Positions 50,448 to 55,307 of a DNA stretch of 55,307 bases are shown one piece after another. The stretch is taken from contig JACPXK010000026.1 of assembly GCA_016196565.1 (NCBI GenBank), positions 1 to 55,307 on the forward strand. Reading direction: 5' to 3'. Both the position numbers and the translations under genes were made by a program. The stretch's first letter is position 1; every line of letters starts with the position of its first letter. Below the pieces are notes generated by a model, which did not search any database, had not been told where the DNA came from, and saw only the letters and a program-made list of their open reading frames with translations. This DNA is from Candidatus Omnitrophota bacterium. Its GTDB lineage: Bacteria; Omnitrophota; Omnitrophia; Omnitrophales; Aquincolibacteriaceae.

Positions 50448-52220
50448 TTACAAACCTCGTCCGATCAAATCGTTCAATTTGCCCTGCTCGGTATTCCAGG
50501 GAAAAGTCATGATAAAAGTCGCTCCCTGATTCTTTTCGCTTTGCACATGAATCCGGCCGCCATGGGCTTCCACAATTCTTTTCACGAGGGTCAATCCAAG
50601 GCCCGTGCTGTCTTGGTCTTCTTTCCTGCCTTCGACATCAATATGATGAAAAGGATCAAAAATTCTTTCCTGATCTTCTTTTCTAATCCCGATTCCGTTA
50701 TCTTCGACTCCAAGCTGAACTTCCTGATCGTTCGCGCGGGCAAAAACCCTGATCTTTCCCTTAGGCGGTGTTGCTTTGACGGCATTGCTGATCAAATTGT
50801 CCAGGGCTTCGCGGATTTTATCCGAATCGCAGTAAAGCGGTTTCAAGTTCGGATGAATATCGGTTGAAACCTCAATCCCCTTTTGGGCGGCGGAGCGTTT
50901 AAAAAGCGCGGCTTCTTCTTTGACGACGCGGCTTAAATCGGTTTCCACGTGGGCGATGCGGGCTTCTCCCGACTCGATGCGCGAAATATTGAGAAGTTCC
51001 CTCACCAGGCGGTGCAGGCGGTCCGCCGAATCTTTGACATAACCCAAATATTCTTTCTGCTCGGTGTTGATGGAACCCGCCTCCTCTTTAAGGACTATTT
51101 CCACATATCCTTTGAGGGAAGTAAGCGGTGTTTTTAATTCATGCGACGCCGCGGAAATGAAACGTGATTTTAATTCGTCCAATCTTTTTAATCTTTCAGT
51201 CGAGTCTTTTAATTTTCGTCCCATGGTTCTAAAACTTTCCGCCAGCTCCCCGATCTCATCATCGGAATGGACATCCAAGGCGGCGTTCAAATTGCCGCGC
51301 GCAATTTCAAGCATCGCACGGCGCAGCCGGAGAATCGGCCCCGTCAAAATGCCCATGAACCAAAATGATAATGAAAGCATCAAAATACCACAAATAGCAA
51401 ACGCGGCTAAAATGGCGTTCATCATGGCCGATTTGGCTTCATCGCGTTTTGCATTCATTTCAACCAGGGTTTTAGAAGCAACCTCTTCTAGATGCTGCGC
51501 GATTTTGTGAAGCTCGTCCACGCGGCTTTCCATTTTTAACTGCAGTTGAAGGTCTTCTTGAAAAGTCGCGGCGTAGGCGGAAGCAGGTTCTATCAGGCTG
51601 CCTTCCCATTGCTGCATAATCTCGTCGATGGCCGTTTGGATTTTGCCGATGGGTTTGCGCTGGGAAGGAACCCTTGGAACCGTAGCACCGTAACCCTCTT
51701 TAAGAATTTTGTTGGCGAGGGTAATTTTATCCACCCTCGTGTCGAGCGTCTCGCCGGCAGGCGCGGTTTTTCCGGATTTGATTTCGACAAGGGCTTGGGC
51801 GACGGCTTCTTCAAGGGCAATTCCCTGCCGGTTTAATTTCTTTTCTGTATGGGCGATTTCCTGCTTCAAGCCGAGGATTTCCTTAAAAACTGTTTCATAA
51901 TCACGAACGAGTTTTGTTATTTGATTCATCGCCTCCCGTGGCATGGCCTGTTTAAACGTGGGCTCGGCTTTTTTTGCCACCAAAATAATCTCGCGCAGAT
52001 TCGAACTGATATCTTTTATTTTTTCCCGATTGCCTGTCCGGAGAAAATCCTCTTCCCCCCGCTGGGTATCCAGCACGAGCTCCCTCATACGGTTCGCGAT
52101 CATGGCTTTGGTGATTTTTCCGTCCAGCCCTTGCGTCTGGGCCAGGACAAAAAAATACAGCCCGCAAAATAAAACACTAATCAGAACAATCAGCGCGTAG
52201 GTCTTCTTTTTAATTTTCAT
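50448..52220 (-). CDS. Membrane sensor histidine kinase
   Basis: 590 residues from ATG 52220 (GGGGAAAAT just upstream). TM1 at about 6-28, a helical periplasmic sensor of about 260 residues (RMRELVLDTQRGEEDFLRTGN... like the four-helix-bundle sensors of chemoreceptors and nitrate sensors), TM2 at about 275-297, HAMP (LTGPILRLRRAMLEIARG), HisKA with SAASHELKTPLTSLKGY (His near 359), then HATPase motifs N (DNLISNAVKAT), G1 (GVEDNGIGI) and G2 (STGLGLTLVKRIVEAHGG). The open frame continues to 52505 through the tRNA gene, but that extension is not real. It is paired with the receiver protein one base downstream. Confidence 0.93.
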   Translation of the reverse strand: MKIKKKTYALIVLISVLFCGLYFFVLAQTQGLDGKITKAMIANRMRELVLDTQRGEEDFLRTGNREKIKDISSNLREIILVAKKAEPTFKQAMPREAMNQITKLVRDYETVFKEILGLKQEIAHTEKKLNRQGIALEEAVAQALVEIKSGKTAPAGETLDTRVDKITLANKILKEGYGATVPRVPSQRKPIGKIQTAIDEIMQQWEGSLIEPASAYAATFQEDLQLQLKMESRVDELHKIAQHLEEVASKTLVEMNAKRDEAKSAMMNAILAAFAICGILMLSLSFWFMGILTGPILRLRRAMLEIARGNLNAALDVHSDDEIGELAESFRTMGRKLKDSTERLKRLDELKSRFISAASHELKTPLTSLKGYVEIVLKEEAGSINTEQKEYLGYVKDSADRLHRLVRELLNISRIESGEARIAHVETDLSRVVKEEAALFKRSAAQKGIEVSTDIHPNLKPLYCDSDKIREALDNLISNAVKATPPKGKIRVFARANDQEVQLGVEDNGIGIRKEDQERIFDPFHHIDVEGRKEDQDSTGLGLTLVKRIVEAHGGRIHVQSEKNQGATFIMTFPWNTEQGKLNDLIGRGL

Positions 52221-52246
52221 ATTTTCCCCATGAAAAGTATGCGCCC

Positions 52247-52362
52247 GTCCTAAAGGACTACGGGCCAACTTCCCTGAGCAATTTAATTTTAGTGACCGTA
52301 ATGCCTCGCCGTACACGGCTTCCTTAGCCGTGACGGCGTGGTACCAAATCATTAGATTTGGT
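52247..52362. repeat. Cluster of consecutive hairpins upstream of the kinase gene
   Basis: Three strong inverted repeats in a row: GCCC-GTCC-TAAA-GGAC-TAC-GGGC (about 52247-52266), CGCCGT with nested ACGGCT/AGCCGT and ACGGCG (52307-52338), and ACCAAATC-ATTA-GATTTGGT (52343-52362). They resemble the REP-like elements elsewhere but I could not align them. They sit between the tRNA region and the kinase start. Confidence 0.7.
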
Positions 52363-52405
52363 GCGCCCGAGTGGGGTCGAACCACCAACCTTGACCTCCG
52401 GAGGC
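52359..52405 (-). pseudogene. 3' part of a tRNA (Arg-like) without a 5' half
   Basis: On the minus strand: anticodon-loop-like CCTCCGGAGG, variable AAGGTT, T-arm GGTGG-TTCGACC-CCACT, acceptor strand CGGGCGC, A and an encoded CCA. The matching 5' acceptor strand, D-arm and 5' side of the anticodon stem are missing; homology to tRNA-Arg stops inside the anticodon stem. A 9-bp inverted repeat TTGGTGCGC/GCGCACCAA (52358-52366, 52408-52416) surrounds it. It may be an attachment-site remnant. Confidence 0.7.
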
Positions 52406-52446
52406 ATGCGCACCAATTTTTTTGATTCAATTTATTGGAAATAATT

Positions 52447-52520
52447 TGGGCCCGAGCAGGGTCGAACTGCCAACCTGCGGCTCCGGAGGCCGCCGCTCTA
52501 TCCAATTGAGCTACGGGCCC
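52447..52520 (-). tRNA. tRNA-Arg (anticodon CCG)
   Basis: Full cloverleaf: acceptor GGGCCCG/CGGGCCC, D-arm GCTC..GAGC, anticodon stem GCGGC/GCCGC with loop CTCCGGA (anticodon CCG at 52484-52486), variable AGGTT, T-arm with TTCGACC. Discriminator A; CCA is not encoded. Reads CGG codons. Confidence 0.95.
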
Positions 52521-52685
52521 GAAATTAAATTTGTAACTATTCGCAGAACAATGAGTTATAACCTTGCCATCAAATCAAAAAGTGGTCGAGAATCAAATAA
52601 AAAAATCAAAGGTTTTTGAGATAAAAAATTAAGGAAAAGGATACCATTTAAAGGAGGATAAAACCACCGAATTTCTATTTTCAAC

Positions 52686-52723
52686 TTGCAGTCAGTCTCA
52701 AAATCCGTTGCAGTCAGTCTCAA
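52686..52723 (+). repeat. 16-bp direct repeats at the integrase 3' end
   Basis: TTGCAGTCAGTCTCAA at 52686-52701 and again, identical, at 52708-52723, a 22-bp period (two helical turns). The second copy overlaps the integrase stop. This layout fits arm-type binding sites of a tyrosine recombinase or the edge of an element. In the rest of 52521-52685, which is AT-rich, I see nothing. Confidence 0.85.
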
Positions 52724-54705
52724 GCCGCGGAATTTGTATATATAGCATCCTTTCGTATATTCCGGGATCTCATTTTATACTGTTCTCTGTCATCTACCAG
52801 GCACCGAACGAAATCATCTTTTGGGACAAAGGATTTTCTTCCGATGGCGACTTTTTGGCACTTCTTAAGCCGGCGATAGAACTCGGCTCGGCTTCCACGA
52901 AATTTTTTGTAGGCTTCCTCTGTTGAGAGGTACTTATCAACTAAATCGCTTATCTTTTTTTGTTCATATACATATATTTTCCTGCCATCTTCCTCGCCTA
53001 CTCGACAGCACTCCTCCTTTAGCCCCCATAAACGCAGAGATCGATAATCAATGTCAAACGAGGATAATATTGAAAGAGCCCTGTTTTCTGTGATTGTATT
53101 CTCCCATTCGGTGTTCAGTTTCTTTAAGCGCCTCTTTTCAAGTTCGCGTTCATATGCTTCTATAACACCACGAATGCTGTTGGACTTTAGGGTTGATAGT
53201 GAATTGAGCAAACGCAAAAGATCTTCCTGACTAATTTTGTCCAAAATATTAACTTCCGAATCTTTAGTGAAAAGTCTTTTATATTCCTTCATTTCCGCCA
53301 AAGGATTATTGTGGACATAAATTCTTTCAAACGTCTCAAAATCCATATGGCCCAGCCTCTGTTGCATCAGCCTCGGCGCAACGCACTTGCCATAAGGGTC
53401 TGTATTTAACGTTGGGAGAGTGTGCCGAAAAGTATGCGGAGAAGGAATTTTGCCTTTGAATGTTGTTATGCCCAACGTGCGGCAACAATCTTTTACGATT
53501 TTACGAACACCACTAACAGTAAGGGACAAACCCTCCAAAGACACAAAAAGATTTTGTTTCACGGCATTTATTTTAGGACGAACAACCTTAATCCACGATT
53601 TTAGGAGCGGAATGGTTTCTTGAAAAAGAATATAGACAATTTTGTCCTCTTTATTTCCTTTTAAGTATTCCCCTTTGATCGCAAGTTGATATCTGCCGTC
53701 GGACAATTCTTTGATATCTTCAAGCTGTAATTTGGCAATTGACGAAGCTCGAAGGCCCGTATCATAAATCAAACAGGTCAAGCACCGATCACGGACTGTC
53801 TTCAAGTCGTTCCAATTAATCTTGCACAGATCTAATAATTTTTCTACTTTATCGGGCGGAACGAAATCGCCTTTCGATTTTTTTGATCTTCGTTCCAAAA
53901 ATAGATTATCAAATGGATTTTTTTTGAGCAACCCGAGATCAATTCCGTTTCCGACGATTGAAAAAAAAGCTTCCAAATAATCTTTCGCCGCTTCTCGTTT
54001 ATTTTTATAAATTTCAAGAAGATTTTCCAAATCATGTTTCTCGATTTCTTCTATACCACTTTTACCGAGGACAAAAAGCACTGTAAGGGCACAAGAAATT
54101 CTAGCTTCCCGATTACAGGCACTCAGTTTTGTGGCTTTTCGCCTAATCTGATACCGAAAATATTCCTTTCCTGCCGAATCCTCAAAAAATTTTTTCGAAA
54201 CTTGTAAAAATCTTCCGTCATTTTCATATTCGATAATCAACTTCTGGGTTAATTCGGACAGGGAAAGAAATCTTCGATATTTTAGATACGCTTTTCTTAC
54301 AAGAATTTTTCTTAATATTAATTTTTTCTTATAGAAGTACTCGTTGATCAAAAATCGGATACAATCAATGGATCTCATTACTTCTCGATTAGGATATGGC
54401 TTATTTTTAGTATTTTTCAGGATGCTTTGGAGAGCTTCTCTAAAATCTTCAAAAAGGGATTCATGCAGCATGACCTCTTTTGCGTTCGACAATTCTAAAA
54501 ACCTCGCAAATTGCCTAACGGAGACCATTATCCTATTACGTTCTTGTCTTTTGGGACGGTTTTCATCACATTTATTTGCAAGATAAAGGTGCGTTACTGC
54601 TTCATTCAGTGATGCAACGCATTGGTCTGGACTTAACGGCTCTTTAAATACAGGTTGCGTTACTGCGTAGGCATCTTTAAATTGATTAACGATTTCGTAT
54701 TTCAT
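52720..54705 (-). CDS. Large tyrosine recombinase/integrase
   Basis: 661 residues. The catalytic set is visible: Arg near 318 (YDTGLRASSIAKL), a Lys in the beta-hairpin (KGEYLKGNKEDK), HTFRH near 425, LGHMDFETFERIYVH with the His and the nucleophilic Tyr near 461. About 200 residues follow the Tyr, ending in helical and basic sequence (RGSRAEFYRRLKKCQ), much longer than phage-type integrases. The N-terminal half would hold the SAM-like core-binding domain. Base composition is more AT-rich than the metabolic genes, consistent with transfer. It directly follows the HTH gene (stop TAA, then ATG) and lies near tRNA-Arg, a usual target for such enzymes. Confidence 0.88.
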   Translation of the reverse strand: MKYEIVNQFKDAYAVTQPVFKEPLSPDQCVASLNEAVTHLYLANKCDENRPKRQERNRIMVSVRQFARFLELSNAKEVMLHESLFEDFREALQSILKNTKNKPYPNREVMRSIDCIRFLINEYFYKKKLILRKILVRKAYLKYRRFLSLSELTQKLIIEYENDGRFLQVSKKFFEDSAGKEYFRYQIRRKATKLSACNREARISCALTVLFVLGKSGIEEIEKHDLENLLEIYKNKREAAKDYLEAFFSIVGNGIDLGLLKKNPFDNLFLERRSKKSKGDFVPPDKVEKLLDLCKINWNDLKTVRDRCLTCLIYDTGLRASSIAKLQLEDIKELSDGRYQLAIKGEYLKGNKEDKIVYILFQETIPLLKSWIKVVRPKINAVKQNLFVSLEGLSLTVSGVRKIVKDCCRTLGITTFKGKIPSPHTFRHTLPTLNTDPYGKCVAPRLMQQRLGHMDFETFERIYVHNNPLAEMKEYKRLFTKDSEVNILDKISQEDLLRLLNSLSTLKSNSIRGVIEAYERELEKRRLKKLNTEWENTITENRALSILSSFDIDYRSLRLWGLKEECCRVGEEDGRKIYVYEQKKISDLVDKYLSTEEAYKKFRGSRAEFYRRLKKCQKVAIGRKSFVPKDDFVRCLVDDREQYKMRSRNIRKDAIYTNSAA

Positions 54706-55137
54706 TTAATTAGAGACCCCTTCTTTCCCGCCCTTGACTGTTTTTAAAAGTAACTGCTTAAGAGCAAATAAGTCTTTAAGCTCTTCATTTTCTTCCGATT
54801 TTATTTCTTTGGAAGAATTTGTCTTTATGAATGAACGATACGGTTCCAATAGCCGGAAGGCAACGGCATGGCCGTGGTTGAACGTCTCTATGATCGAGTT
54901 TTGATACAGATATTTTCTCCATTTCTTGACGGTAACAATTGCCACTCCATATCTTTTAGCCAATTTGGCATATGTCTGTGTGTAAAGACCACCCCGATCT
55001 GCTCTATAGGCGATATCAAAAAAAAGAAACCAAGCTGGACCAATTTTTTCACGTTCGCCCGCTGTTTCAAGAAGGAATCGCATATATGCTTTCCAATTAA
55101 AGTCAATATCTTGATCGCTGTTTGTTTCATTACCCAT
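54706..55137 (-). CDS. Small helix-turn-helix protein, co-transcribed with integrase
   Basis: 143 residues from ATG 55137, preceded by AGGGGGTG; the open frame to 55182 lacks a site. LYTQTYAKLAKRYGVAIVTVKKWRKYLYQNSIIE (about 65-98) is a helix-turn-helix of the type used by replication- or excision-control proteins. The flanks are charged and Lys-rich. No family was recognised. It abuts the integrase start, and the palindrome in its promoter could be its own operator, so a repressor or directionality factor is plausible but unproven. Confidence 0.7.
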   Translation of the reverse strand: MGNETNSDQDIDFNWKAYMRFLLETAGEREKIGPAWFLFFDIAYRADRGGLYTQTYAKLAKRYGVAIVTVKKWRKYLYQNSIIETFNHGHAVAFRLLEPYRSFIKTNSSKEIKSEENEELKDLFALKQLLLKTVKGGKEGVSN

Positions 55138-55211
55138 TATTCGTTTCACCCCCTGGAAATTCCACTTGAGACCAAATCCCAAAGGGTAAATTTAAAGACT
55201 TAAGGGTTTAA

Positions 55212-55232
55212 TGTGTCCTATGGATAGACACA
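55212..55232. promoter_or_regulatory. Operator-like palindrome at the HTH gene promoter
   Basis: TGTGTC and GACACA separated by 9 bases, placed over the expected transcription start and touching the -10 box at 55232. Fits a dimeric repressor site. Confidence 0.6.
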
Positions 55233-55260
55233 TAATATCAAAATAATTTTGCCGCCTCAA
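55232..55260 (-). promoter_or_regulatory. Sigma70 promoter of the HTH-integrase operon
   Basis: Minus strand TTGAGG (55255-55260), 17-bp spacer, TATTAT (55232-55237). Start about 95 bases before ATG 55137. The remaining bases to 55307 show nothing further. Confidence 0.65.
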
Positions 55261-55307
55261 GCCTTTTTCCTGTACTTCTTTGGGATCTTATCCACATTCC
55301 GCGTCTC

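Noticed and set aside
52221..52505. 95-residue N-terminal extension of the histidine kinase frame
   Set aside because: It runs through the tRNA-Arg gene and the hairpin cluster, has no domain, and a good ribosome-binding site precedes the ATG at 52220.
52686..52723. CRISPR array
   Set aside because: Only two 16-bp repeats with a 6-base gap; no spacers.

Overview
The window looks like a chromosomal piece from a Gram-negative, candidate-phylum-type bacterium. An outer-membrane porin, SecDF/YajC and a very large multi-module exported protein peppered with the pentapeptide RSE[A/T/V/M]R are all present. Giant genes of this kind are reported from Omnitrophota (former OP3), so that is my best guess, but it rests on style and not on a marker comparison. 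Nearly every gene from 2274 to 55137 is on the minus strand; rpmB is the one clear plus-strand gene.

Layout. (1) 1-2273: the 5' part of a glycogen synthase gene running off the left edge, a stand-alone glycogen-binding CBM48 protein, and rpmB with a good sigma70 promoter. (2) 2274-21503: one uninterrupted 6409-codon ORF with a signal peptide, a TraB/ChaN-like N-terminal domain, about nine transmembrane segments confined to the N-terminal half, then WD40, HIT-like, HD and HEAT-like parts and several unrecognised modules, with RSExR seams between the modules. (3) 21714-29228: recJ, secDF, yajC, tgt, queA, a LOG-family gene and an unknown membrane protein. (4) 29260-36545: a TauE/SafE permease and a molybdenum cofactor set (mogA, a mobA-moaC fusion, mobB, moeA, moaE, moaD, moaA), with pyruvate kinase joined on by ATGA overlaps. 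(5) 36542-48901: a nitrate assimilation block: ABC importer nrtABCD, an alginate-export-type porin, molybdenum nitrate reductase, a DmsB-DmsC-like Fe-S/membrane fusion, and nitrite reductase nirBD. (6) 48902-52220: a leader RNA with an ANTAR-type dual hexaloop overlapping an intrinsic terminator, the GAF-ANTAR protein gene directly upstream, and a receiver/histidine kinase pair. (7) 52221-55307: hairpin-rich DNA, a tRNA-Arg(CCG), a second partial tRNA, 16-bp direct repeats, a long tyrosine recombinase and a small HTH protein with its own promoter and operator-like palindrome; this resembles one end of an integrated element.

How it works together. Nitrate would cross the outer membrane through the porin and the inner membrane through NrtABCD. 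It would then be reduced by the nitrate reductase, probably fed with quinol electrons by the membrane Fe-S fusion, and on to ammonium by NirBD. The Moa/Mob/Moe genes supply its cofactor. The GAF-ANTAR protein and the leader 5' of nirB give a complete transcription-antitermination switch for the block, and a sigma54-like site precedes the regulator gene.

A second theme is small palindromic repeats that sit at gene 3' ends and supply in-frame tails (MoeA, MobB, the second importer ATPase) or sit inside a gene (MoeA residues 66-82).
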